NCBI GenBank assembly: GCA_018818125.1
Contig: JAHISQ010000031.1
Coordinates: 62,001-126,000 of the forward strand
Length of the DNA stretch: 64,000 nt
From: Candidatus Rifleibacteriota bacterium
GTDB lineage: Bacteria > Muiribacteriota > Ozemobacteria > Ozemobacterales > Ozemobacteraceae
Direction of reading: 5' to 3'
Below the pieces are notes generated by a model. That model worked only from the letters and a program-made list of their open reading frames with translations. It was not told where the DNA came from and did not search any database. Numbering within the stretch: the first letter of the stretch is position 1; each line of letters opens with the position of its first letter. Positions 43,607-53,204 of the stretch are shown one piece after another. A program made the translations under genes and the position numbers.

Positions 43607-44968
43607 ATGGAAGTTGCAGGCAAAGCGATAAGTATAATTGGCGCTGCAAAAAGCGGACTCTCAGCCGCTCGAAGTCTGGTCAAAAACGGCGCAAAAATCT
43701 TCGTCTCGGACATACAACCGGAAGACAAGCTCAAAGCCAGTCTTGAACGCGAGGGACTGCTTGGGCAGGTTGAATATGAAGCTGGCGGACACAGCGAAAA
43801 AATTTTGCACGCCGATTTTATTGTCCTGAGTCCCGGCGTGCGTACTGATATTCCAGTTTTGGTTGAAGCAGCCGATCGCAATATCCCGGTTTACTCTGAA
43901 ATCGAGATCGCCTATCGACTGTCGCATGGCCGGCGGCTGGTCATAACCGGCAGCAATGGTAAAACGACAACCACAACCCTGTTGGCACAATTCTGCCGGC
44001 AACAATTTAACGAGGTATTTCTTGGTGGCAACATTGGTATTCCAATGATGGAGTTTGCCACACAGACCACCGCCAACTCGTTGCAAGTGCTTGAAGTGAG
44101 CAGCTTTCAACTCGAAACCATTTCGGCATTCAAACCAGACATAGCGGTGATCACCAATTTTTTCGAGAACCATCTCGACCGATATCCAAGCTATAACGCT
44201 TACATTGAAGCCAAAAAGCGCATCGCACTGAACATGCAGAGCACTGACACAATAGTCCTCAACGCCGACCAGCAAATGATGCACGACATGGTCGACGAAC
44301 TGAACTGCCGCCCCGCATGGTTCGGCTGGAACGTCGATGGCCTGAAGCCGTCAATGACCGTTATCGACGACGAATTTGTTTATACCGAAGCCGACGGCAC
44401 CAGACACAAACTTTTCTCTGCTTCGAGCGTGCGCATAATTGGCCGACACAACCTCGAAAACGTCATGTGCGCAGCTCTTGTCGCCATATTGGCCGGCGTA
44501 TCAAAGGAGCTGCTTGAGGCGGTCGTAAAAGAATTTCCGGGCGTCGAACACCGCCTGGAGTGGGCCGGTGAGGTTGGCGGAGTAACTTTCATCAACGATT
44601 CAAAGGGCACCAATTGTGCAGCATCTATTACGGCATTACAGGCTTGTAATCCGCCACTTATTCTTATCGCAGGTGGCCGTGACAAAGGAACTGACCTTTC
44701 TGACTGGATAACCGCAGTACGCACCAGAAGCCGAGGCATCGTGCTCTTTGGCGAAGCGCGCTCACGATTCAGATCGGCACTAGAAGGGCTGATTCCGATA
44801 AAAATGGCAAACACTCTCGACCAGGCACTCGAAATCGCTTACACATGGGCAGAACCAGGAAACACAGTTCTGCTTTCGCCAGCCTGCAGCAGTTACGATC
44901 AGTTTCCCAACTTTGAAGTGCGCGGCGAAAAATTCAAGCAACTGGTTAAATCACTAGAGCCGAAATGA
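43607..44968 (+). CDS. murD: UDP-N-acetylmuramoylalanine--D-glutamate ligase
   Basis: Cytoplasmic ATP-dependent ligase that adds D-Glu to UDP-MurNAc-L-Ala in peptidoglycan synthesis. The protein has 453 residues, the normal length. It has an N-terminal UMP-binding Rossmann domain (AISIIGAAKSGLSAARSL), the ATP P-loop GSNGKTTTTTL near residue 120, the catalytic NFFENHLDRYPSYNAYIEAK segment, FPGVEHRLEWAG and NDSKGTN. The ATG at 43607 has GAGG at 6-base spacing; an ATG four codons earlier at 43595 is possible. It overlaps ftsW by 4 bp and is the first gene of the cluster here. Confidence 0.96.
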   Translation: MEVAGKAISIIGAAKSGLSAARSLVKNGAKIFVSDIQPEDKLKASLEREGLLGQVEYEAGGHSEKILHADFIVLSPGVRTDIPVLVEAADRNIPVYSEIEIAYRLSHGRRLVITGSNGKTTTTTLLAQFCRQQFNEVFLGGNIGIPMMEFATQTTANSLQVLEVSSFQLETISAFKPDIAVITNFFENHLDRYPSYNAYIEAKKRIALNMQSTDTIVLNADQQMMHDMVDELNCRPAWFGWNVDGLKPSMTVIDDEFVYTEADGTRHKLFSASSVRIIGRHNLENVMCAALVAILAGVSKELLEAVVKEFPGVEHRLEWAGEVGGVTFINDSKGTNCAASITALQACNPPLILIAGGRDKGTDLSDWITAVRTRSRGIVLFGEARSRFRSALEGLIPIKMANTLDQALEIAYTWAEPGNTVLLSPACSSYDQFPNFEVRGEKFKQLVKSLEPK

Positions 44969-46146
44969 TTAAAATACGTCACTTTGACCACCTCCTGCTC
45001 TTTGTAGTAGTAGCACTAATGGGACTGGGCCTGATCATGGTCTACTCGGCCAGTTCGGTGACTTCTCTGGCAACGATGTCAGACGGCCTCTATTATTTCA
45101 AGAGACAACTGGTATGGGTAATTACCGGTCTTCTGGCTATGCTTGGATTTTCTCTTTTTCCCTACAAAAAACTCGAAAAATTGGCCGTGCCATTGCTTGG
45201 CCTATCTGTTTTTCTGTTAATTATTGTTCTGATTCCTGGTATAGCCCGCGATATCGGAGGTGCGCGTCGCTGGCTGCGTTTCGGTGGCACTGGCTTTCAA
45301 CCTTCAGAATTTGCCAAGATTTGCTTTGTAATCTATATTGCCCACTCAATTTCGATCCGCCAGGAGCGAATTAAAAGTTTTGTGCACGGCCTGCTTCCCG
45401 ATCTTGCCGTTGCAGCAGTGATTTTTGTTCTAATTTATAAAGAGCCAAATCTGTCTACTGCAGCCCTGATACTGGGAACCTACCTGGTTCTCTATTTCCT
45501 CGGCAACGGCTCCCTCGCTTATCTGACAGCGATCGCTGGCATAGGAATTACTGGAATCTTTGCGCTGATTTTTCAGGCTGGATATCGAGTTAAACGACTG
45601 ATGGCATTTCTTGATCCATGGGAAAACGCCCAGACGAGCGGCTATCATATCATTCAATCACTTGTCGCAATTGGCTCTGGCGGTTTCTGGGGTATGGGGC
45701 TCGGGCAAAGCCGGCAAAAGTTTTTTATTCTACCAGAACGCCATACTGACTTCATATTTGCAATTATTTGCGAAGAACTCGGCATGATTGGCGGCATCTT
45801 AGTCTTAGCCATGTTCTTTGCGCTGATCTGGCGAGGTGTCTATATTGCCACCCGCGCCCCGGACAGCTTCGGATTTCTGCTCGCTTCAGGTATTACTGCG
45901 ATAGTGGGACTGCAAGTTGTCGTTAACATTGGCGTTGTTCTGAGCCTTATGCCAACGACCGGTATCACACTGCCTTTCATCAGCTACGGGGGTTCAAGCC
46001 TGCTCTTCTTAGCCGTTGGAATGGGAATCCTTCTTAATATCTCCCGCTATGGCTCAGGGAAGCACGTCTTTGAAGAAGCAAGACCGACACCGTTTTCCGG
46101 GCAATTTAATGATCCCCTGGCCTCCAGGCTTACCAGGAGAAGATAA
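44965..46146 (+). CDS. ftsW: SEDS-family peptidoglycan glycosyltransferase FtsW
   Basis: Inner-membrane lipid II polymerase of the SEDS family that works in the septum with a class B PBP. The protein has 393 residues and about ten helices. Signatures are LGLIMVYSASSV near the N-terminus, GGARRWLRFG, FQPSEFAKI, the KEPNLSTAA segment with the catalytic-region Asp/Glu pair context (EPNLST is unusual for the common QPDLGT), GMGLGQSRQKFFILPERHTDFIFA and LPFISYGGSSL. Its start overlaps murD by 4 bp; 2 bp separate it from murG. It could be RodA by sequence alone, but the context is clearly divisional. Confidence 0.94.
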   Translation: MIKIRHFDHLLLFVVVALMGLGLIMVYSASSVTSLATMSDGLYYFKRQLVWVITGLLAMLGFSLFPYKKLEKLAVPLLGLSVFLLIIVLIPGIARDIGGARRWLRFGGTGFQPSEFAKICFVIYIAHSISIRQERIKSFVHGLLPDLAVAAVIFVLIYKEPNLSTAALILGTYLVLYFLGNGSLAYLTAIAGIGITGIFALIFQAGYRVKRLMAFLDPWENAQTSGYHIIQSLVAIGSGGFWGMGLGQSRQKFFILPERHTDFIFAIICEELGMIGGILVLAMFFALIWRGVYIATRAPDSFGFLLASGITAIVGLQVVVNIGVVLSLMPTTGITLPFISYGGSSLLFLAVGMGILLNISRYGSGKHVFEEARPTPFSGQFNDPLASRLTRRR

Positions 46147-46148
46147 TA

Positions 46149-47234
46149 GTGAAAATTATGTTCAGCGGTGGCGGCACCGGCGGCCATATTTATCCTGCAC
46201 TGGCAATAAAAGAGATACTGCAGCGGAAGTATGCCATTACCAGCGGCTATGTTGGCGTTAAAGGCGGCATGGAAGAAAAAATTGTTTCCCGGGAAACTGA
46301 CGTAGAATTCTTCGGAGTCCGCGCCCAGGGCATGCCAAGAAGCCTGAACCTGAAATGGCTGAGTTTTCCTTTTGTTAATCTTGCCGGTATTTCCGACGCG
46401 TGGAGTCATCTAAAAAACTTCAGGCCCAATCTGGTGGTAACTACCGGCGGCTTTGTCGCCTTTCCGGTGTTGGCGGCTGCCCGATTGCTTGGCATTCCGG
46501 CAGTTATTCATGAACAAAATGCAGCCATGGGCGTAACCAACCGCCTGTTTGCCGGCAGGGCTGAAAAAGTGCTGCTAACCTATGCCTCTGCTGCCGCAGA
46601 AGATGGTAAGCGCGTCATAGTAACCGGCAATCCGGTCAGATCAGCTTTTCTTAAACAACCAACCACTTCCGGGCGCTTTACAAAAAGGCCAAACGAATTC
46701 GTAATTCTCTCAGTTGGCGGTTCTGGAGGCGCATTATCACTCAACCGCTCCTGCATCGATCTTGTTAAACAGTGGTTGGTGAACCAACCTTCGGTTCGAC
46801 TGATACACATATCTGGCGAACGCGATTTTGAAATGGTCAAAAATGAGATTGGCGAATTGCCGCCTAATTACCAGTTACTTCCCTATATACACGAAATGAA
46901 AGAAGCTTTTGATGCCGCCGACCTGCTTATTTCCAGAGCAGGAGCAACCATACTGTCCGAACTGGCGGTATGCAGAAAACCTGCAATTCTGGTGCCCTTT
47001 CCATTTGCCACCGACAATCATCAGGAAAAAAACGCACGTGTGCTCGAAGAATTAGGCGCAGTTAAGCTACTGCTAGACCGTGATTTAAACGGAACAACTC
47101 TCATAAAATATATAACGGAACTACGATCCTCCGGCACACTGGCGAAAATGGGTGAGGCCATGGCAAAAAGTCGCCCGGCAGACGTTGAAGAGCGCATTCT
47201 GCAACAAATTGGTCAGCTTCTCCACAACAACTAG
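46149..47234 (+). CDS. murG: UDP-GlcNAc:undecaprenyl-PP-MurNAc-pentapeptide GlcNAc transferase
   Basis: Membrane-associated GT28 enzyme that turns lipid I into lipid II. The protein has 361 residues. The start is GTG at 46149. The Gly-rich loop FSGGGTGGHIYPALAI is followed by VVTTGGFVAFPVLAAA, IHEQNAAMGVTNR, the second loop SVGGSGGALSLN, and the UDP-sugar site ISRAGATILSELAV and PFPFATDNHQEKNA. It sits 2 bp after ftsW. In most bacteria murC and murB come next; here a 108-bp gap leads directly to ftsQ. Confidence 0.96.
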   Translation: MKIMFSGGGTGGHIYPALAIKEILQRKYAITSGYVGVKGGMEEKIVSRETDVEFFGVRAQGMPRSLNLKWLSFPFVNLAGISDAWSHLKNFRPNLVVTTGGFVAFPVLAAARLLGIPAVIHEQNAAMGVTNRLFAGRAEKVLLTYASAAAEDGKRVIVTGNPVRSAFLKQPTTSGRFTKRPNEFVILSVGGSGGALSLNRSCIDLVKQWLVNQPSVRLIHISGERDFEMVKNEIGELPPNYQLLPYIHEMKEAFDAADLLISRAGATILSELAVCRKPAILVPFPFATDNHQEKNARVLEELGAVKLLLDRDLNGTTLIKYITELRSSGTLAKMGEAMAKSRPADVEERILQQIGQLLHNN

Positions 47235-47298
47235 AAACCACGAACACAATCAGTAAGAGTAATACACAACAGAATTACAGTCTTGTAATTGGCAAGCG

Positions 47299-47304
47299 TA
47301 TAAT
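47299..47304 (+). promoter_or_regulatory. Possible internal promoter -10 box before ftsQ
   Basis: A perfect TATAAT lies 39 bases upstream of the ftsQ start, in the 108-bp gap after murG. No good -35 box stands at 16-18 bases, so the call is weak. Confidence 0.25.
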
Positions 47305-47342
47305 GATAGTATTCTGCATCTGATTTGTTGGATTGAATCGAC

Positions 47343-48239
47343 TTGCCAGAAGATTTTGCCAGATCTAATCGTGCGTACCTGAAACCTACCAGGCCAGAAC
47401 TTCCGACTGAAACTCGGGAGAAGCTTCGACGCCGCCAGTATCGCACAAAATTCAACAGCTTTGCACGCCTGGCCAGACCAGCCCGTGCACTGGGATTTGT
47501 GCTCCTGATTGCAGGGCTTTGCTACCTCGTAGTCACCCAGCTGCGCCATCTGTTTTTTGCAACTTCGTATTTCGAAATCAAAACTCTCGAAGTGATTGGC
47601 AACAAAAGCCTCAATCGCGAAAATATTCTCAAAACAGCCGGTCTGGCACCGGGTCTTAACCTCTTCAAGCTCGATCGTGAAGAGATTAAACGCCGCATCT
47701 TGACTGAGCCGCTGGTAAAAGATGTCAAAGTTGATCTTGACGGGCTGTATAACCTCAAGCTTATCATTTCTGAACGCACGCCCTTTCTCTACGCAAAAGT
47801 GGGCACAGCGTTCTACGAAATTTCAGATGACGGCGTAATTATCAACACTCAGGGCTATGGAGAAAAAGACCTGCCACTGATAACCGGGTTAAATCTTGAA
47901 ACAAGTCAAGTCGGAGACAATCTTAATAGCAACGATGGTTATTATATTGCACACAACTGGGTAAAATCTTTAGAAAGCCGTATACTTGAACAGATATCAG
48001 AAATCAACTTCAAAAGCATGCAAAATCCTTATTTGATCCTGCTAAGCGGCGAAAAAGTGTTTCCCCGCAGTCTTGAAGATTTTAAAAATCGTTACGATTT
48101 TTTGCGTGCACTCCTTGACAATCTGAGAAAGAATAATGTAGAACCTATCTACCTCGATATGAGAGCACCGAATCAGATCGTCGTGCGTCCCAGAAAGAGT
48201 AGCGGTTCAAGGAATAGAGGTTCAATTGCTGGTGGATGA
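47343..48239 (+). CDS. ftsQ: Cell division protein FtsQ
   Basis: Bitopic division protein that links early and late divisome parts. The protein has 298 residues. A basic cytoplasmic tail (about 1-45) is followed by one transmembrane helix (ALGFVLLIAGLCYLVVT) and a POTRA domain with YFEIKTLEVIGNKSLNRENIL and the RILTEPLVKDVKVDLDGLYNLKLIISER strand pair (the latter given here in two parts of the same segment). The C-terminal beta domain follows. The start is TTG at 47343. The stop overlaps the start of ftsA. The family is variable, so context adds much to the call. Confidence 0.88.
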   Translation: MPEDFARSNRAYLKPTRPELPTETREKLRRRQYRTKFNSFARLARPARALGFVLLIAGLCYLVVTQLRHLFFATSYFEIKTLEVIGNKSLNRENILKTAGLAPGLNLFKLDREEIKRRILTEPLVKDVKVDLDGLYNLKLIISERTPFLYAKVGTAFYEISDDGVIINTQGYGEKDLPLITGLNLETSQVGDNLNSNDGYYIAHNWVKSLESRILEQISEINFKSMQNPYLILLSGEKVFPRSLEDFKNRYDFLRALLDNLRKNNVEPIYLDMRAPNQIVVRPRKSSGSRNRGSIAGG

Positions 48240-49458
48240 TCTTATTGTAGGTCTTGATATAGGCACAACCAAAGTCTGTGCAGTTATAGGTGAGCTCCAT
48301 GGGCGCACCATAAATGTGCTCGGCGTTGGTCATGCATCTTCCGGCGACGGTGTTAAAAAAGGCACCATCGTCGACATTGAGCGCACCACCCAGGCAATTA
48401 TCGATGCAGTTGAAGAGGCTGAAAAGTCTGCCGACGTTGTAATCGACAACGTCTATGTCGGCATTGCCGGAGCACACATCTGTTCGATGAACAGTCAGGG
48501 CATTGTCGCCATCAAAGGGAACAATCAGGAAATCTCTTCAGAAGATATCGACCGCGCGGTAGAAAATGCCAAAACAGCTATTTCCATCCCGCCCCATCAG
48601 GATATAATACATATCCTTCCGCGTGAATTCGTGGTTGATGAGCAGAAAGACATTAACAATCCACTTGGCATGATCGGTGGCAGACTCGAAGCGCAGGTGC
48701 ACATCGTTACCGGAGCTATCACGGCAGTTCAGAATATCATGAAGTGCTGTGAGATGGCGAAGCTGAAAGTAGATGACGTTGTGCTTCAGCAGTATGCTTC
48801 AAGCATGGCTGTTCTTTCTGATGACGAAAAAAAACTCGGAGTCGTTCTTGTTGATATCGGCGGTGGCACAACCGATCTGATAATTTTCCAGAACGGCCAT
48901 GTAATTCACTCGCACAGCATAGACGTAGGCGGCAGACTGGTAACCAATGACATCGCCGTTGGACTCAAAACCTCGACAGTTGCTGCTGAAGATCTCAAGA
49001 TAAATTTTGGCGTGGCATGTTCAGATCTGGTAGACGAACAGATGATGATCGACGTGCCGGTTGCCGGCGGGGAACGTATTAAACAGTATCCACAGCGATT
49101 CTTAGCCGAAATCATCGAGCCGAGAATGGAAGAAATATTTTTTGAAGTCAAGGCACAGATCGAGAAGCATGTGGCGTTGGACGTCATACCCGCCGGAGTG
49201 GTCCTAACCGGTGGCAGTTCTCTGATGACCGGGTGCCCCGAACTTGCAGAGGAAATACTTGGTCTGCCGGTAAGACGTGGAATGCCGATTGAGGTCACCG
49301 GACTTCGTGAACAGGTGCGGAATCCAAAGTATTCAACAGCTTTGGGACTCATTAGATATGGCGCGCAAAATTATCGCACGCCCACTAGAGAAAAAGGAAC
49401 ATTTAGTGGTATAATAGATCGCATACAATCTGTGTTAAAAAAGTTCTTTACGGATTAG
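48226..49458 (+). CDS. ftsA: Cell division protein FtsA
   Basis: Actin-like ATPase that ties FtsZ to the membrane. The protein has 410 residues. Phosphate loop 1 reads VGLDIGTTKVCAV; the 1C domain with VVDNVYVGIAGAHI-type sequence follows; phosphate loop 2 is VLVDIGGGTTDLI; the adenosine motif is VVLTGGSSLMTG. The end (GIIDRIQSVLKKFF) is an amphipathic membrane-targeting helix, as expected. The start TTG at 48226 overlaps the end of ftsQ and has AGAGG at 7-base spacing. Confidence 0.96.
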   Translation: MLVDDLIVGLDIGTTKVCAVIGELHGRTINVLGVGHASSGDGVKKGTIVDIERTTQAIIDAVEEAEKSADVVIDNVYVGIAGAHICSMNSQGIVAIKGNNQEISSEDIDRAVENAKTAISIPPHQDIIHILPREFVVDEQKDINNPLGMIGGRLEAQVHIVTGAITAVQNIMKCCEMAKLKVDDVVLQQYASSMAVLSDDEKKLGVVLVDIGGGTTDLIIFQNGHVIHSHSIDVGGRLVTNDIAVGLKTSTVAAEDLKINFGVACSDLVDEQMMIDVPVAGGERIKQYPQRFLAEIIEPRMEEIFFEVKAQIEKHVALDVIPAGVVLTGGSSLMTGCPELAEEILGLPVRRGMPIEVTGLREQVRNPKYSTALGLIRYGAQNYRTPTREKGTFSGIIDRIQSVLKKFFTD

Positions 49459-49520
49459 AAAAACAGAGATAAAATAAACCGGAATTTGCCGGAAGGCAGA
49501 GCAGTAAAAAGGAGGCGAGC

Positions 49521-50651
49521 ATGGTGTTCGATTTTAATCAGGCGGCAGCAGAAAATGCTGAAATTAAGGTAATTGGTGTTGGTGGAGCAGGGATGAACGC
49601 TGTCAACAGAATGATTGAGGCAAACCTGACAGGTGTAGAGTTCATTGCAGCTAACACCGATGCACAGGCGTTGACCAATTCGAATGCAAAGATCAAAATC
49701 CAGCTCGGTGACAAGCTCACTAAAGGACTGGGTGCTGGTGCAAACTTCGAAATTGGCAAAAAGGCCGCCGAAGAAGACAGAGACCACATCGCCGAGGTTC
49801 TTGAAGGCGCAGACATGGTATTTATTACTGCAGGTATGGGTGGCGGCACCGGTACTGGCGCTGCACCAATCGTGGCTGAAATTGCCCGCGAAATTGGTGC
49901 ACTAACAGTTGCAGTTGTTACCAAGCCCTTCACTTTTGAAGGTCGCAAGCGTGCAAGTGCTGCCGAACATGGCATCAAGAACCTCAAAGACAGAGTTGAT
50001 GCGATCATCGTGATCCCCAACGACAAGCTGCTCGAAATCTCCAAAGAAAACGTAACCATGCTTGAAGCCTTCGGCTATGCAGATGACATTCTGCGCCAGG
50101 GTGTCCAGGGCATATCTGACCTTATCGTAGTACCCGGCCTTATCAATACTGACTTTGCCGATGTTAAAACCATCATGAGTCAGGCTGGATCAGCCCTGAT
50201 GGGCATAGGCACCGCTTCCGGTGAAAATCGTGCGGTAACTGCTGCCCAGATGGCAATTTCAAGTCCGCTGCTTGAGTCCTCAATTGCCGGCGCCAAGGGC
50301 GTTCTCATGAATATTACTGCTGGTGCCGACCTTGGCATACACGAAGTAAACAAAGCCTGCTCTATCATTCAGGAAGTTGTTGATCCCGATGCAAACATCA
50401 TTTACGGCCATGCTGTAAACGAAAACATGGGCGACACAATCAAGATCACCGTTATCGCCACCGGCTTTGGCGAAGAAGCCAGATCAGCCAACGACAACAA
50501 AAAGCGCATTCTCGACGAACTGCGCACCGTCAACCGCACGCCAATGGAAATTCCTCAGCCGGTAGCTGTTAACGCCGCTCCTTCCTACAATTCCTCGCTA
50601 GACGATCGCGAAGTTCCCGCTTTTCTTAGAAGGAGAGCGCGGAAAATCTGA
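49521..50651 (+). CDS. ftsZ: Cell division protein FtsZ
   Basis: Tubulin-like GTPase that forms the Z ring. The protein has 376 residues. It has [17 protein letters not shown], the tubulin signature [10 protein letters not shown] near residue 110, the [15 protein letters not shown] segment and the T7 loop region with [11 protein letters not shown]. The C-terminal peptide [13 protein letters not shown] matches the conserved D.PAFLRR tail that binds FtsA. A strong AGGAGG ribosome site precedes the ATG. A terminator follows. Confidence 0.98.
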   Translation: MVFDFNQAAAENAEIKVIGVGGAGMNAVNRMIEANLTGVEFIAANTDAQALTNSNAKIKIQLGDKLTKGLGAGANFEIGKKAAEEDRDHIAEVLEGADMVFITAGMGGGTGTGAAPIVAEIAREIGALTVAVVTKPFTFEGRKRASAAEHGIKNLKDRVDAIIVIPNDKLLEISKENVTMLEAFGYADDILRQGVQGISDLIVVPGLINTDFADVKTIMSQAGSALMGIGTASGENRAVTAAQMAISSPLLESSIAGAKGVLMNITAGADLGIHEVNKACSIIQEVVDPDANIIYGHAVNENMGDTIKITVIATGFGEEARSANDNKKRILDELRTVNRTPMEIPQPVAVNAAPSYNSSLDDREVPAFLRRRARKI

Positions 50652-50679
50652 TCAGAAACTGCTCTGCATTTGATACCTG

Positions 50680-50717
50680 AACCAGGGAAGGGTTTATCCT
50701 TTCCCTGGTTTCTATCT
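50680..50717 (+). terminator. Rho-independent terminator after ftsZ
   Basis: AACCAGGGAAGGG (50680-50692) pairs with CCTTTCCCTGGTT (50698-50710), with one G-U pair and a 5-base loop, followed by a T-rich TTTCTAT stretch. It ends the division operon. Confidence 0.85.
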
Positions 50718-50742
50718 TATTAACAACAAAGAATACAATACA

Positions 50743-52221
50743 TTGGGATTAAGGCACCGCCACACCTACGAGTCGCTGGCTAGTTCGCTGAAAGCGACTG
50801 AAAAACATTATCTGTCGACATGCACAGCCGGCAGTCTGAGTGTTGCTCTCATTTACCCGAATCTATACAGCCTCGGCATGAGTAATCTCGGTTACCTTAC
50901 TGTCCATCGGCTGCTGTCAGCGGCGCCCGGAGTTGCTGTCGAGAGATTTTTCCCGGCACTTGCAACCGAATCGCCGCTGGATCCGCCCTTTTATTCGTTT
51001 GAGACCGGGCGACCGCTCGGAGATTTTTCAATACTAATGTTCTCTTTCAGCTACGAAGGCGACTTCGATAAGATACCCGGGATTTTTGCTGCACTTGGTA
51101 TTCCTGTGCTGAGCGAAGAGCGCAACCGCCACCATCCGCTTATGATTGCTGGCGGTGCCGCTGTTGCTTCAAACGCTCCCGCTCTCAGCCAGATTTTTGA
51201 CGTATTGGTGCCCGGAGAGGCCGAAACAACACTGCCTCCGATGATCGACGCCCTGATGCGCAGAGACACGCAACTTGAAGAACTTGCGAACCTGCCCGGC
51301 GTCTGGGTGCCCGCAACCGGCAAAGAAGTTATTGCGCCGCGCACGATGCACGACATAAACAGTCAGCCAGCTTATGCACACATAGTATCAAATAAAAATG
51401 CATTTGGCGGCGCGCATCTGATCGAATTGATGCGTGGCTGCCCGCGCAACTGTTCATTTTGTCTGGCAAAAGTCATATATCAACCAGTAAGATCTCTGCA
51501 ACCAGCGAAATTGGCAGAATGGCTCGACCAGCATCCAGAATGCAGCGATCTTGGCCTGGTAGCCCCTTCGCTGTTTGACCACCCGCAGATTGAAGAAATA
51601 TTTAACATGCTGGCACAGCGCAATGTTAGAATTCGTAATTCGTCAGTAAAGTGGGAAAAGTTGCAACCGCAATTGCTTGAAATATTGCGCAGATCTGGCG
51701 TGACTGGCCTGACCCTGGCGCCAGAAACCGGCAGCGCAAGACTACAGGCCGCTATCAACAAACCGATGAATGAGAGTCGTTTTATAGAATGTGTGCGCGA
51801 GATATTTGCAACTGGCTTCGAGCAACTCAAACTCTATTTTGTGGCCTGTCTTCCCGGTGAAGAACAACAAGATCTTGAAGCTACCGTAAATTTTATCAAT
51901 AATGTAGTCAAAGCAGCCCCGTCAGCCGGGCACCTGTCAGCAGCGTTTTCGATCTTCGTTCCTAAGCGACACACATTGTGGCAACAGCAGACAATTTCGA
52001 CGCAATATGAAATGAAACGCACAATAAAATTTCTTAAAGAAGAGCTGAATAAGTTGTCAAAACAGCTCAAAACCAGCTTTGCCAGCCCACAGGAAGCACT
52101 GAGACAACATTGGCTGTCTCATGTTGGTCCAGAACTGGCAATCGAATATGCAAGGGAGGCAAAGGAATGTCGCGAAAACCGTCTTTTTTCAAGAAATCAG
52201 TTTTCAGCGCTGGAATTCTGA
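50743..52221 (+). CDS. B12-binding-like radical SAM protein
   Basis: The protein has 492 residues from a TTG start. The N-terminal region (about 1-200) contains VALIYPNLYSLGMSNLGYLTVH and resembles the B12-type domain of the TIGR03960/YgiQ-like radical SAM group. The cluster motif is CPRNCSFC (Cys 233, 237, 240), followed by GLTLAPETGSARLQ and LKLYFVACLPGEE. It differs clearly from the four copies at 11.8-18.4 kb. The substrate is unknown. Its end overlaps the next gene by 55 bp. No upstream partner of the TIGR03936 type is present. Confidence 0.82.
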   Translation: MGLRHRHTYESLASSLKATEKHYLSTCTAGSLSVALIYPNLYSLGMSNLGYLTVHRLLSAAPGVAVERFFPALATESPLDPPFYSFETGRPLGDFSILMFSFSYEGDFDKIPGIFAALGIPVLSEERNRHHPLMIAGGAAVASNAPALSQIFDVLVPGEAETTLPPMIDALMRRDTQLEELANLPGVWVPATGKEVIAPRTMHDINSQPAYAHIVSNKNAFGGAHLIELMRGCPRNCSFCLAKVIYQPVRSLQPAKLAEWLDQHPECSDLGLVAPSLFDHPQIEEIFNMLAQRNVRIRNSSVKWEKLQPQLLEILRRSGVTGLTLAPETGSARLQAAINKPMNESRFIECVREIFATGFEQLKLYFVACLPGEEQQDLEATVNFINNVVKAAPSAGHLSAAFSIFVPKRHTLWQQQTISTQYEMKRTIKFLKEELNKLSKQLKTSFASPQEALRQHWLSHVGPELAIEYAREAKECRENRLFSRNQFSALEF

Positions 52222-53201
52222 TTCTGACATCGATATTATTGATCAGTGGCTGCTGCAATCAAGAGCACAAGGGTGAACCAGGGCCGGTCAAGCGAATCGG
52301 CCTGATGATAACGCCACGCGGACTCAACGATAAAGGGTTTAATGATTACGCCTACGATGGTCTAAAACAGGCAGAAAAGAATCTTAACATCGAAGGAATT
52401 GTCATCGAACCATCTACGATGCAGGATCACGAAGCATCGCTGCGTTTTTTTGCCGGCCAGAAGTTTGATGCCATCATAGTTGTCGGTGTCGGATTCAATG
52501 ACGCAATTCGCAAAGTCTCAGCCGAATATCCGGAGCTTCTATTTTTTGTTATCGACTCAGATATAGACGAAGGCAATATCAGGGGTATATATTTTCGCGA
52601 AGACGAAGGTGCCTATCTGTGCGGCTATCTTGCAACACGCATGAGCAAAACTGGGAAAATTGGCTTCATTGGCGGCGTAAAGATTCCGGTAATTGAGCGT
52701 TTTGCCACAGGCTATCGCAATGGCGCGCTGGCTGCGGCTAGCAGCACAGATATTATCGAACAGTATGTCGCCGAAGACTTCAGTGGCTTCAACAACCCAG
52801 AACACGCTTCCGACATGGCACTAGATATGTATCGCACCGGCTGCGATGTCATTTTTCCGGCAGCCGGAGCATCTGGTCTGGGCGTGATTTCGGCGGCAGT
52901 AAAGTCACGCGGCCATGTCATCGGCGTAGATATGAATCAGGATTCACTGGCACCTGGTCTGGTGCTCACCAGCATGCTCAAACGCGTAGACCTGGTGGTT
53001 GAAAATATCTGTAAAAGTATTTGCGAAGGACAGACGCCAGAATCAATCAAGCGATCATACGGTCTGGCAGACGGAGTAATCGGACTCACCGACTTTCAAT
53101 TAAGCTTCAAAGTGGTAGGCGAAGAGCTTATTTCTGAGCTCAACTCTGTTCGCAAAGCCATTATCGACGGAACAGTAAAAACAGGGGTTACAGGCAGGTA
53201 A
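52167..53201 (+). CDS. BMP/Med-family (PnrA-like) substrate-binding lipoprotein
   Basis: Periplasmic lipoprotein of the basic membrane protein family, which binds nucleosides for ABC import in known members. The protein has 344 residues. A signal with the lipobox ISGC (Cys 29) is followed by RIGLMITPRGLNDKGFNDYAYDGL, the family start motif, then VGVGFNDAI, GFIGGVKIPVIERFATGY and FPAAGASGLGVI. The ATG at 52167 lies inside the end of the previous gene and has AAAGGA. No permease or ATPase genes are adjacent. murI follows after 3 bp. Confidence 0.9.
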   Translation: MSRKPSFFKKSVFSAGILILTSILLISGCCNQEHKGEPGPVKRIGLMITPRGLNDKGFNDYAYDGLKQAEKNLNIEGIVIEPSTMQDHEASLRFFAGQKFDAIIVVGVGFNDAIRKVSAEYPELLFFVIDSDIDEGNIRGIYFREDEGAYLCGYLATRMSKTGKIGFIGGVKIPVIERFATGYRNGALAAASSTDIIEQYVAEDFSGFNNPEHASDMALDMYRTGCDVIFPAAGASGLGVISAAVKSRGHVIGVDMNQDSLAPGLVLTSMLKRVDLVVENICKSICEGQTPESIKRSYGLADGVIGLTDFQLSFKVVGEELISELNSVRKAIIDGTVKTGVTGR

Positions 53202-53204
53202 ATT

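Noticed and set aside
43661..44284. Minus-strand 207-residue frame
   Set aside because: It lies wholly inside murD on the opposite strand, whose protein identity is certain; it is a shadow frame.
49538..50059. Minus-strand 173-residue frame
   Set aside because: Shadow of ftsZ on the opposite strand; Ser/Ala/Pro-rich shadow composition.
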